From: Glycine soja
Taxonomy: Eukaryota > Streptophyta > Magnoliopsida > Fabales > Fabaceae
Length of the DNA stretch: 64,000 bases
NCBI RefSeq assembly: GCF_004193775.1
Contig: NC_041012.1
Span: forward strand, 13,537,223-13,601,222
Direction: 5' to 3'
Position numbers and translations under genes: made by a program. The notes beneath the pieces were generated by a model, which worked only from the letters and a program-made list of their open reading frames with translations, did no database searches and was not told the DNA's origin. Shown here in pieces: positions 43,316 to 53,593 of this stretch. Positions within the stretch are counted from its first letter, which is position 1; every line of letters begins with the position of its first letter.

Positions 43316-45080
43316 CCATCAGATCAACCTAGGCTTAGAATCAGCCTTCTTCAACAAGTACTTTAGAGCTGCATGGTCAGTATAAACAATAATGCGGGTA
43401 CCAAGCAAATAAGATCGAAATTTTTCAAGAGTAAAAACTATGGCTAGAAGCTCTTTCTTAGTAGTAGTATAATTCGCTTGGGCAGTATCTCAGGTCCTAA
43501 AAGCATAATATATCACCTTGGGCAATTTATCAATTTTCTGAGCAAGGACAGCCCCCAATGCATAATTTGATGCATTACACATAAGCTCAAAAGGGGATGT
43601 CCAGTTAGGTGCCTGGATGATGGGGGTGGTAGTCAACGCTCTTTTGAGGCAATCAAAAGCCTCTTTGCATTTGTCATTAAAGTCAAACTCCACCTCCTTT
43701 TGCAACAAGTTGGACAGTGGAAGGGCTACTTTGCTAAAATCTCTTATAAAGCGCCTGTAGAATCCTGCATGACCAAGAAAAGATTGCACCTCTCGCACAC
43801 AAGAGGGGTAAGGCAATTGTGAAATAACATAAATTTTTGTAGGATCTACTTCAATACCCTTATTGGAAATAATGTGGCCTATAACTATACCTTGCTCAAC
43901 CATAAAATGACATTTTTTCAAAATTTAGAACAAGATTAGTTTCGATGCATCTATTCAAAACTTTTTCCAAACTATCCAAACAACCATCAAAAGAGGATCC
44001 ATATACAGTGAAATCATTCATAAACACCTCTATGCAATTTTCTAAGAAATCACTGAAAATACTAATCATGCACCGCTGGAAGGTACCAGGGGCATTGCAC
44101 AGGCCGAAAAGCATCCTCCTATAGGCAAAAGTGTCGAAGGGGCAGGTGAATGTGATCTTTTCCTTATCCTCAAGAGCAATAGTAATTTGCATATAACCAG
44201 AAAAGCCATCAAGGAAACAGTAGTGAGATTTACCTACCAGGCGTTCAAGCATCTGGTCAATGAATGGCAGGGGAAAATGGTCCTTTTTGGTAACCTGGTT
44301 CAGCCTCCTATAGTCAATGCAGACTCTCCAACTATTCTGCACCCAAGTAGGAATCAACTCCTCCTTCTTATTTTTTATCACTGTGAGGCCGGTCTTCTTC
44401 GGGACTACCTGGATGGGACTCACCCATTGGTTGTCGGAGATAGGATAAATGATTCCAGCTTGCAAAAGCTTGGTTATCTCCTTCTTCACTACATCAAGAA
44501 TCACCGGGTTGAGTCTTCTCTGTGGCTGTCTTACTGGTTTAGCTCCATCCTCTAAATTTATTCGATGCATACATGTGGATGGGCTAATACTAGGAATGTC
44601 TGCCAGGGTCCAGCCTATAGCCTTTTTATGCTTCTTGAGAGCAGACAACAACTTCTCCTCTTGCTCATCAGCAAAGGAGGTAGATATAATCACTGGAAAA
44701 CTTTTGCTATCATCCAAGTAAGCGTATTTTAAATTTGATGGCAGAGGCTTCAATTTTGGTGTGGCTGGCTGGATAGTGGTAGAAGGAGATGGTTTCTCAA
44801 CCTGTACCTCATAAAGAAAGTCAGAGGTATGTGTACTTCCTGAAACATGGTTAGTCCTATCTGACTCTATAAAATCAATCTCGAGAGGTAAAACACCACC
44901 ACCAGACATGCAATCAATATCAATTTCAGATTCACTCTCAGCATCAAATTTAGACATATGATCAAGTACAATTTCAGTCTCAATGCATGAAGAGTGAGAG
45001 GCATGCAGATTAGAATAAAGATCAGTCATGTATTCATCAACAGCATGGTCAATTATTTCAGCACGAAATACAGACAGATC
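43316..45080 (-). pseudogene. Athila reverse transcriptase and RNase H
   Basis: Minus-strand frame from 45080 holds RT: KPVRQPQRRLNPVILDVVKK, WVSPIQVVPKKTGLTVIKNK, SWRVCIDYRRLNQVTKKDHF, CFLDGFSGYMQI. The catalytic box reads FMNDF, with Asn (44016-44018) in the place of the first Asp. A frame change near 43910 leads to the segment VEQGIVIGHIISNKGIEVDP and the Ty3 RNase H. There the first acidic position also reads Asn (ELMCNASNYALGAV, about 43570-43590). In-frame stops occur at 43490-43492 and near 43322. The first ~120 residues before RT are a variable linker. Two Asp-to-Asn changes would each be disabling. Confidence 0.88.
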
Positions 45081-45983
45081 TTAAGATGGGTATTTCATAG
45101 CATCCAGAATATTAAAATGAATAGTTATATCACCAAACTCCATGGATAGTGTGCCTGCATATTCATCTATCTTAGTTCTAGCAGTTTTCATAAAGGGTCT
45201 GCCTAGAATGATGGGAACTGATTCTTGAGAAAATCCATCCTCCATATTCAAAATATAAAAATCAACAGGGAAAATCAGTTCACCAACTCTAACTAAGACA
45301 TCTTCTATGAAACCAACAGGATAGGCAACACTTCTATTAGCTAAATGAATTACCACATCAGTTGACTGCAAAGGACCTAGAGATAGAGAATTAAAAATAG
45401 ACAAAGGCATAACACTAACAGAAACTCCTAAATCTAGCATGGCATTGTCAAACTTACTATTCCCTATAATACAAGGTATGCTGAATGTACCTGGATCTTT
45501 ACATTTTTCAGGAATTTGGGGGACAGATTTACCAATCAATGTGGAGACATTTCTGCCCATGCTAATTCGTTCACTTCCTTTAAGCTTCCGCTTATTAGTG
45601 CACAGCTTCTTCAAGAATTTAGCATATCTTAGAATTTGCTTTATTGCATCCAGCAGAGGTATGTTTACCTCTACTTTTCTAAATGTTTCCAAGATCTCTT
45701 TCTCTTCCTCTTCCATTTTTTTGTTGGAAACTGCTCTTGGAGGGAATGGAAGAGGAGGGATGTGCTGCTTCTGTAAATCAGAATTACCAATGGAAGATTC
45801 ACCTGCACAGAAATTGTTAGGTAAATTTTTGTCATCACCTTTTTCTGGAGTAGAGTGAAGTTTGGCAGGTTCATTTGCAGATGAGAAAGGTGCTACGGGT
45901 TGAGGTCCTACACTGCATTTAGCATGCACAACTAGTTGCCTTGCCATGTAAATGGTGTAGGTTTGAACTACAGCTACCCTCAA
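45081..45983 (-). pseudogene. Athila gag C-terminus and protease
   Basis: Frame of 300 codons ending in TAA at 45081-45083, in frame with the RT below it, so one stop separates them. It contains the segment EKEILETFRKVEVNIPLLDA and QILRYAKFLKKLCTNKRKL typical of Athila gag-pro, then the retropepsin: CIIGNSKFDNAMLDLGVSVS with DLG as the active-site triplet, and PIILGRPFMKTARTKIDEY. DLG (not DSG/DTG) is normal for Athila. The N-terminal gag, usually several hundred residues, is missing; only ~780 bp lie between here and the primer site, and they look like leader. Confidence 0.85.
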
Positions 45984-46745
45984 ATGATATCCAAATGACT
46001 TGAAATTTTGTGAGCAACCTTATAAAAGGATGAGAAGATAGCACATAAAATTTCAAACAAAAATTCAAAGTCTAACTATGGAAGCTAAAAATGGTAGGTT
46101 GAGAAAAATAAGTGAATAATACTTGAAAAATAAAAAACTTTTGACAGAATCACTTTTTTTGGACGATGGAGACCTCAGCTGGCCAGTGGCAGGCTGACCT
46201 AGCGTAGGAAATTTTTTTCTACCCCAAATACATATATAATAATTGCGATTCTGATAACCGGAGCAAAAGTTGTGGCCGTTTGAAGTTTTGACAAAAACAA
46301 AATTTGCTACTTTGTTGGAACTTCCAAATCTGACCAAACTAAAGGCTCTAGCTATTTTTCCCACAAAAAATAGATTAAAAGAAGTTACCACAAAAAAATT
46401 CAGCCAAAAATAACAACACTAGCTACTATAACAAAAAATCCCAAATAATTCAGAAAGGGTGGTCGCTAAAATCCGTCGCTACATGATTTCTACTACTACT
46501 CTATTTTGCCGCAAGCAAAAGTGGTCGCTAACTCCGTCGCAAAACACTATTCACAGCAAAAGACCCAAAACTAAAACAGGGGAAGCGCTTAACAGAAAAG
46601 CTAAAATAGAACACACATTAAACAAAATACCAGGACACTAAACAACACTAACACACATACTAACATAACACTAACAATTAAACATAAAACACGAAATAAT
46701 TAAACACTAACACGACACTAGCTATTATAAACCTTTGGACACTGC
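45984..46745 (-). other. Athila leader, no coding
   Basis: Read on the minus strand it has AAC/TAGTGTT-rich sequence, then two copies of GCGACGG...TTAGCGACCAC (opposite 46456-46480 and 46520-46545), about 60 bp apart. The boundary with the gag-pro frame marks the gag deletion. Confidence 0.6.
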
Positions 46746-46763
46746 TCCCCGGCAACGACGCCA
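46746..46763 (-). promoter_or_regulatory. primer binding site, tRNA-Asp type
   Basis: On the minus strand TGGCGTCGTTGCCGGGGA, 4 bp after the LTR end. It differs at one base from the usual Athila tRNA-Asp site. Confidence 0.75.
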
Positions 46764-46767
46764 AATT

Positions 46768-47889
46768 TGATTGAGGCCGTTTCCGAATCAAATGAACATG
46801 AAAATGCAGTAACTAGGAAGTGATCCTAGGTCGTTTCCCAACGAGCAATGATAAACCAAATGTTTATAATATACTTGCAGTAACAGTAACGATTGGGGGG
46901 GTTTGTTTGTTTTGTGATTTAAAGAACATAACAAGTAAATTGGAATACGAAACTAATAATATTAAAAATGAGTTGTTTCCTCTGATTCAGAAGCCATTCT
47001 CTTGTCCTGGGTTATGGAGAATTCGTCCCTAACAGTTAACCACTTAATCCAACTCTATTTCAATTTACTAAGCGAAAATCAACTTAGGGTTTTCAATACG
47101 TGATTAGGCAACACATACACCAGTTAGGCCTTCGTCCATTAAGCATGAACACAAGTTAGGCTCAGAGGCAATTAATCGAACATGAAGCGTGCACAGATTA
47201 ATGTTAACGAATTTGGGTTAACTGGTGAAGGGAAAACTGCCAGGAAGCCATATTATAAACGAAACCTCAAAGAGAGTTGAGCTTCGTCCTCAAAAGGAAA
47301 CAACACCAGAATATTTAGCCTTCCATAGATTCAAACAGAAAATGTAAATGAAACTAAAAGCAGAAACATAGACGAAGCAGAAACATAAATGAAGCAGAAA
47401 CGTAAATGAAGGCAGAAGGAGAAACAAGAACGAAATTGTAATTAGAAGCAGAAAATGGAAAATTGCATTAGGTGAACAGTAGCATTAGAACCAAAAAACG
47501 TAAAAGCCATAAACCCTATGCTCTGAATAATAGTCTAGATTAACTAAGGTAAGCGCTGCTTTATTTGCCTTACATGAACAGTAGAAATTGCATTACGTGA
47601 ACAGTAGAAATTAACTAAGGTAACCCTATGCTCTGAACGAAAATTGCATTACGTGAATAGTAGAAATTAACTAAGGTAAGCGCTGCTTTATTTGCCCTCT
47701 TCCAGTCCACTACCAAAATCCAGATTAAGCCCAATGTTTCATTAATTCCTGAAATTAGATTAAAAACATCAAATTAGCTAAATGAGCCCAAATAATAGAA
47801 CTGCCTAGTTAATTTGACAATTAAGACTAATCAGTAATTAAAATGGTGCAAAAAGGGTTTATGAAATAGAAGAAAATGATGGCACATCA
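46768..47889 (-). repeat. 5' LTR of the Athila-lineage element (right side), rearranged
   Basis: Plus-strand ends are TGATTGAGG...CACATCA, matching the left LTR with scattered changes. Between about 47535 and 47665 it is scrambled: CATTACGTGAAYAGTAGAAA and TTAACTAAGGTAAGCGCTGC recur in short copies. The region of the left LTR with the TATA-like TTTTTAAATAG (about 40400-40550) is absent. As the 5' LTR, this is the one that would drive transcription. Confidence 0.88.
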
Positions 47890-49048
47890 AGGTACTTATG
47901 GGCAGACGCAAGGAGAGGCCAGGGGGAAGGTTTCTGCACCAAAAACTCTTCCCCCCCCCCCCTCATTCAAAAAGAAGGTTATGGGAATCACCAATTTTGC
48001 AGCCCCTAGGTCTTCATTTTTCACGTTTTTGATTCCATTTTGCTCTATTATTCATCTCCAGCAAGTAAGTACCTCATTCTTGGACTCTTTGGCTTTCCAT
48101 TGATATATTTTGGTGCTCTAAGTTGCATGTATTTGCTCAAAACGTGAGGGATTTATCCTTGAATTATTGCTTGTTTTTGTTGAATTGAGGGGTTGTAGGG
48201 GATGGCCTTAGGCCTAGGGTGCGTTCTAAGATAATGGGGCATGCCACATTGCCCCCATTCCCTTGATTTTCATGCTTAAACATGCGCCCGCCAAGTATTC
48301 GGTGAAATGCCTCAATGGCATTTGCGCATGATTTTGTGGAACTTAGCTTGCGAAATAAATTGTGCGCATTGTGAGTGTGTGGGTAGTTTGTAGAAGCTAG
48401 ACTAAAGTGCCAAAAGGATGACTCATGCCTAGGAATCTAAGTTTCCGGTTTTGAATGTAAAAGATGCATGAGTATTAGAATATGTTTGAGGATTTTTTGA
48501 CTAGAATTCAAAGCTCGCTGCCTCATGAGGAATGCCTTGCGCTTAGATAGCATGAAAAAGCCCTTCGATAATATGTATGTATGTAAATATGTAGCATGAA
48601 ATGCCTTGCAAAATGTTGAATAAAATGCCTTGCAAAATATGAATATATATAGCATGAAAATGCCTTGCATAATATGAATATATATAGCATGAAGTGCCTT
48701 ACAAAGTGTTTGAATGGGTAGCGTAGAAGTATTTTTCAAAATATGTGTTTATGAGTAGGTAGGAAAAGAAGCCTTCCAAAAAAATGTGTGTATATATATA
48801 GGATGTAGCATGAAAAGGTTTGTCAAAAATATATATATGTGTGTACATAGATGTCTGTCGTAAAGTGCCTTTCACCAAATTTTTATGTGTCCAAATGCAT
48901 ATGTGTCATAAAGTAGCACGACCCCAATATGATTGTTTTATAAAGTGCATGTTGACACTCGCGCCATATGAAGTGTTGTTTGGCTCTTGTTTGTAATGAT
49001 TGGTATATTTCTTGTAAACTAACTTTCCAAATGTTGTCCTTGCAGGAA
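47890..49048 (+). other. Ogre B sequence between pol and the 3' ORF
   Basis: The first five bases (AGGTA) are the right target duplication of the Athila insert. No gene. CTTGCAG at 49039-49045 lies just before the start of the 3' ORF and could act as a splice acceptor. A short repeat occupies 48590-48720. A C-run is at 47951-47963. Confidence 0.55.
48590..48720 (+). repeat. short AT-rich repeat (AGCATGAAATGCCTTGCA)
   Basis: AGCATGAARTGCCTTRCA followed by AATATGAATATATAT recurs about three to four times at a 35-50 bp step. The same position in copy A (14888-15135) has a different repeat. Confidence 0.65.
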
Positions 49049-50268
49049 ATGCCACCGAGGAAGCTCTCAACAAAGAGATCTAGGAGGGACACCGCGGCTG
49101 AAGGAACCAACGCCGCTCCTGAGTTTTACAGCCATCGTTTCAGGAGCATAGAGCACCAGCAGCGTTTCGAGGCCATCAAAGGATGGTCATTCCACCGAGA
49201 AAGACGCGTCCAACTTAGGGACGATGAGTACACAGATTTTCAGGAAGAGATAGCTCGCCGACGTTGGACGTCACTGGTCACTCCCATGGCTAAGTTTGAC
49301 CCGGATATAGTCCTAGAGTTTCACGCTAATGCTTGGCCCACGGAGGAGGGCGTGCAGGACATGCGGTCATGGGTAAGGGGCCAGTGGATTCCTTTTGATG
49401 CAAACGCCCTCAGCTAGTTCCTGGGTGACCCGCTAGTGTTAGAGGAGGGCTAGGAGTGTGAGTTTAGTCAGAGAAGGAACCGGGCCGATGGATTTGACGA
49501 GGAGGCCATCGCCCAGCTGTTATGCATACCGGGTCAGGATTTTGCCCGAACCACTGCCGGGAGGCGGGTGCGGATCATGTGCACCAGCATGACCACCTTG
49601 ACTCAGATGTGGATGACGTTGCTGCTCAGCAACGTCCTGCCCAGCGATCATAACTCCAACTCCCTCTGCCGAAGTGTCAGCTGGTGTATGCCATCCTGAC
49701 ACGGATGAGCGTCCATGTGGCTCAGTTGATCGCTGACACAATTTATTTATTTGCAGGTATGCCACCTACCAACCACCCTCTAGACCTAGATAAGTCTAAC
49801 AGGGCCCTGGGTTTTCCAGCATTGATCACGGGTCTCTGCCAGTCATTCGGGGTTCCCATCACACCTAGTAAGGTGATTCGATCGCCGATCACCCGGGCCT
49901 TCATTGAGAAGTATTGCACGCCTAGACAGGCACAGGGTGATGCACCGTAGGCCGCAAACGCACCGCCACCGCCTCATCAGGCTGATCCAGCTGGGTCATT
50001 TGGCATGGAGCGGTATTTACAACACTTGGTTTGCCAGTAGGCGGCCAACCACAGGGGGCAGGTGCAGAAACATGAGTGTCTCTACCAGCTCAGCATCAGT
50101 CAGCAGAGTCAGGGTTTCGCTCCTTTTGCGTGCCCTACTCCAGATCAGTTCAGGGCGAAGGTCGCATGGTCCGGAGATTGGCCTGAGGCCCAGGCAGGGG
50201 TGGCGCCCGCAGAGGATGAGGAGATGACATATTTACTCAGTTTCTTAGGAGGGAGTGGAGCCACATGA
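49049..50268 (+). pseudogene. 3' ORF of Ogre B (putative plant transposon protein)
   Basis: ATG at 49049 follows a CTTGCAG acceptor-like site. Protein start is basic (MPPRKLSTKRSRRDTAAEG), then RFEAIKGWSFHRERRVQLRD, a segment with YANAWP-like text (EFHANAWPTEEGVQDMRSWV), RGQWIPFDANALS and the LLCIPGQDF region. Stops occur at 49415 and near 49452, the frame shifts near 49675, continues with VHVAQLIADTIYLFAG, PSNHPLDLDKSNRALGF-like text, has a TAG at 49948-49950, and ends with FLGGSGAT at 50268. This type of ORF is widespread in legume giant gypsy elements and is often annotated as plant transposon protein; its function is unknown to me. Broken, so not a working gene. Confidence 0.75.
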
Positions 50269-52191
50269 CCAAGGGATCCCCAGATTCATATTCTCTTTTA
50301 TGTTTCCTCTTTTATCTGTTACATATCATTTTATTTTTATAACTTGAGGTACTAACGTTTGTTTTGTTTTTTTTATTGTCTCTTGTTTTGTGCATATATG
50401 TTGTTTGGACTGTTGCATTAGTGTTTACTTCGTTATTGTTGATAATGTTTGTTGAAATTCCGGAACCGTGTAGAGTTTTCATTTAGGAACGTCACCCTAA
50501 AAATAAAATGAACAAAAAAATCATGATAACGCCAAGAATAGAAAAAAGAAAGAGGCGTTGTGAACAAATGTCATGTCTATATATAAAGAAAAGAAAAGAG
50601 TTTTTTATATGTAAAAAATGTATGGAAAGATTTTGTGTGTGTGTAGATAAGGTGTGAAAAGAAATTCTTGTGTGTCAGCAACGAGTGTATATAAAGAAAT
50701 TTTTGTATGCACTGCGAGTGTATGTTGAAAAAACGAAAAAGAAATCTTTGAACAGGAATAGAGTTTGTATATAGACCGTGTTGATATAAAGAGAAAGAGT
50801 TTTTAATGCGTGTGTATACAAAAAAAGTTCGTCGTGTATAGGAATGTAGGTGTACAAAGAAAAGCTTTTCTCATAGATGGCGATGGATGTATAGTTTTTT
50901 GCGAACATAAAAAAATGAAACAAAAAGAAAAAAGAAAGAAAGACCTCGAAGGTCAGCATGTTATGGTCATAGGAAGCATAAATCATTCGTAGAGAACAAA
51001 CATATCTTTTGGAAACAAGAGACTGACGCTAAGAGTTTATTTTCCAGAATAACCGAGATAAGAATGGATGGATTCATTGAAATGATGAAAGAACATGATT
51101 TGGAAATATTGGGTCTACTTGTGTAAATCCCAAGCCTTAGTATCACGATGCCATAAACTGGATGCTTGAGTACCCACCTAGCTATAGCCATGATTAATTT
51201 TGCACGTTGTTCCCAAATCTTCATTTTTACGCGTGCCTCGTGGAAATAATATGGGAGTTTAACCCAAAACCGACACCCTGACACATGAATTTGTTTTGCC
51301 CCGGATATCAAAATTGGGCTCGCACGATGAAAAGACCATGTTGAGACACAACCTTAAGCTACTTTGAACCTTGGCCCATGAAAAGAATCCTCATCCTTTC
51401 CCCCGAAGAAAAGGACAGCAGAATCTCCTTAAGGGAGAGTGAATAACGAATGCTAAAACCCGAATTCCTAAACAAAGATTGGAAAGGAAGAAATGAAAAG
51501 AAATAAAAGAAAAGGAAAAGAAGGATTCCCGGTCGAAGATCGGAAGAAAGTAAAAAGAAAAAGATCGAAGGAAAAATAGAATAATTCCCGATTAATACAG
51601 GAAATCAGGAAAGAGAACGGAAGATCTTCTGACCAGATAAATTTTCGGCTGGGCAAATGACTGCCAACAAAGGAAAACCCATTTTTGAAGTAGTTCTTCC
51701 TTTGGGATTGCCATCCAAGGTCGCTCCCGACTGGCGGTATCCCGCCCCACATAAACAAAGAGGAAAAGACCGAAACGCCCAGCTTCCTCTCCAAAAACAC
51801 TACCCTTGGGAAAATCCTATTGATCCGTGATCATGCGTGTCATCTTTTGGTTAGATAGGAAATCATGTGCAAAATAAAGTCGTGGTGCAGCTATGGTTTG
51901 GATTTAGGGTAAAACACTTACCTGTGTGAGTTTTTATACACTATGAGTGATTTTATTCCCAGTTTCAGTTTGATCCCGACATTTCCCTTGAATGTTCATT
52001 TAAAAGCTAAATGTTGACATCTAGCCCTTCATTTTCGGTTACAAGGAAAATTACTTTTGGCATGGCTATATTGTTTCTCTAAAATATGGTGCTCTCGTGA
52101 ATGATTTATTTTTCCTTGCTAAAACATGTTCGCCTTTTAGGTAAAAAAAGAAAATCGGTGGACCATTCGGTCCTACCAAAAAATCTTATCC
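50269..52191 (+). other. Ogre B 3' UTR module, no coding
   Basis: Homologous along its length to 16600-18356 of copy A. Contains TAGGAACGTCACCCTAAAAA, GTGTGTAT-rich repeats (50620-50860), purine-rich stretches and GGTGGACCATTCGGTC just before the array. Nothing recognisable as a gene. Confidence 0.7.
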
Positions 52192-53330
52192 GGAGCCCCA
52201 TGAATTGCTTGTCATTCATGCATCCTCCACCATCGAGTCTGGAGCCCCACGAATTGATTGCCTAGCGCTGTTCGTCTATCCTCCACACTCAAATCTTATC
52301 CGGAGCCCCATGAATTGCTTGCAATCATGCATCCTCCACCATCGAGTCTGGAGCCCCATGAATTGATTGCCTAGCGCTGTTCGTCTATCCTCCACCCTTA
52401 AATCTTATCTGGAGCCCCATGAATTGCATGTCATTCATGCATCCTCCACCATTGAGTATGGAGCCCCACGAATTGATTGCCTAGCGTTGTTCATCTATCC
52501 TCCACCCTCTAATCTTATCCGGAGCCCCATGAATTGCTTGTCATTCATGCATCCTCCACCATCGAGTCTGGAGCCCCACGAATTGATTGCCTAGCGTTGT
52601 TCGTCTATCCTCCACCCTTAAATCAAATCCGGAGCCTCATGAATTGCTTGTCATTCATGCATCCTCCACCATTAAGTCTGGAGCCCCACGAATTGATTGC
52701 CTAGTGCTGTTTGTCTATCCTACACCCTCAAATCTTATCCGGAGCCCCATGAATTGCTTGTCATTCATGCATCCTCCACCATCGAGTCTGGAGCCCCACG
52801 AATTGATTGCCAAGCGCTGTTCATCTATCCTCCACCCTCAAATCTCATCCGGAGCCCCATGAATTGATTGTCATTCATGCATCCTCCACCATCGAGTCTG
52901 GAGCCCCACGAATTGATTGCCTAGCACTGCTCGTCTATCCTCCACCCTCAAATCTTATCTGGAGCCCCATGAATTGCTTGTCATTCATACATCCTCCACC
53001 ATCGAGTCTGGAGCCCCACGAATTGATTGCCTATCGCTGTTCATCTATCCTCCACCCTCGAATCTTATCCGTAGCCCCATGAATTGATTGTCATTCATGC
53101 ATCCTCCACCATCGAGTCCGGAGCTCGACAAATTGATTGCCTAGCGCTGTTCGTGCATCCTCCACCAACGAATCTTGTCCGGAGCCCCATGAATTGATTG
53201 TCATTCATGTATCCTCCACCATCGAGTCCGGAGTCACACGAATTGATTGCCTAGCGCTGTTCGTGTATCCTCCACCATCCTATTCGGAGCCCCATGAATT
53301 GATTGTCTGGCATTGTTCATGCGTCCTCCG
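52192..53330 (+). repeat. 110 bp tandem array, about 10 copies
   Basis: The unit has two halves: GGAGCCCCATGAATTGCTTG, TCATTCATGCATCCTCCACC, ATCGAGTCT; then GGAGCCCCACGAATTGATTG, CCTAGCGCTGTTCGTCTATC, CTCCACCCTCAAATCTTATC. The step is 110 bp (52192, 52302, 52412 and so on), the last copies more variable. It shares GAGCCCCATGAAT, GCCTAGCGCTGTTC and CCTCCACC with the 124 bp unit at 18357-27950, so both derive from one ancestral repeat. Confidence 0.93.
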
Positions 53331-53593
53331 TTATCAAGCGCGGAGCCTCCGGTGACTGGAAAATATGGTTTTTTGTTATTTTCCAGATCGGTTCCTTCAC
53401 CAAACATGTGTGTACGTATATATTATGTTGTTGGCGTCTTTTGTTTGTGTTTGTTTTGTGTTGTGCAGAGAAAGAAGAAAGAGAGACGGGAGTCGTCATA
53501 GACTAATCACGGAGAGGGCGAAGACAGACAAAATCAGTGTTTTATCTTTGCTTTCCTCTTATCTCCGATAAAAGGTAAGTAAAGAGGGGCAAC
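53331..53593 (+). promoter_or_regulatory. end of Ogre B internal region with polypurine tract
   Basis: Same text as 27944-28205 and ending GGTAAGTAAAGAGGGGCAAC directly before the LTR. AAAGAGGGG is the likely plus-strand primer. Confidence 0.7.

Larger units (their letters stand above)
39662..47889 (-). mobile_element. Athila-lineage gypsy element, minus strand, nested in Ogre B
   Basis: Two ~1.1 kb LTRs (39662-40777 and 46768-47889) flank an internal region read on the minus strand: leader, partial gag-protease, RT, RNase H, partial integrase, 3' UTR. The 5 bp flanks are perfect: AGGTA at 39657-39661 and at 47890-47894. The primer site fits tRNA-Asp, as known for Athila. Most of gag and the integrase core are deleted, and pol has stops, so the element must have been mobilised by another copy, or it was damaged after insertion. 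Confidence 0.92.

Noticed and set aside
46065..46391. Minus-strand ORF of 108 codons in the Athila leader
   Set aside because: Shows no gag similarity and ends in AT-rich leader; treated as non-coding.
52367..53355. Four similar ~91-codon ORFs with repeats of PSSLEPHEL
   Set aside because: They are translations of the 110 bp array. The period is not a multiple of three, so each frame soon meets a stop; no protein family.
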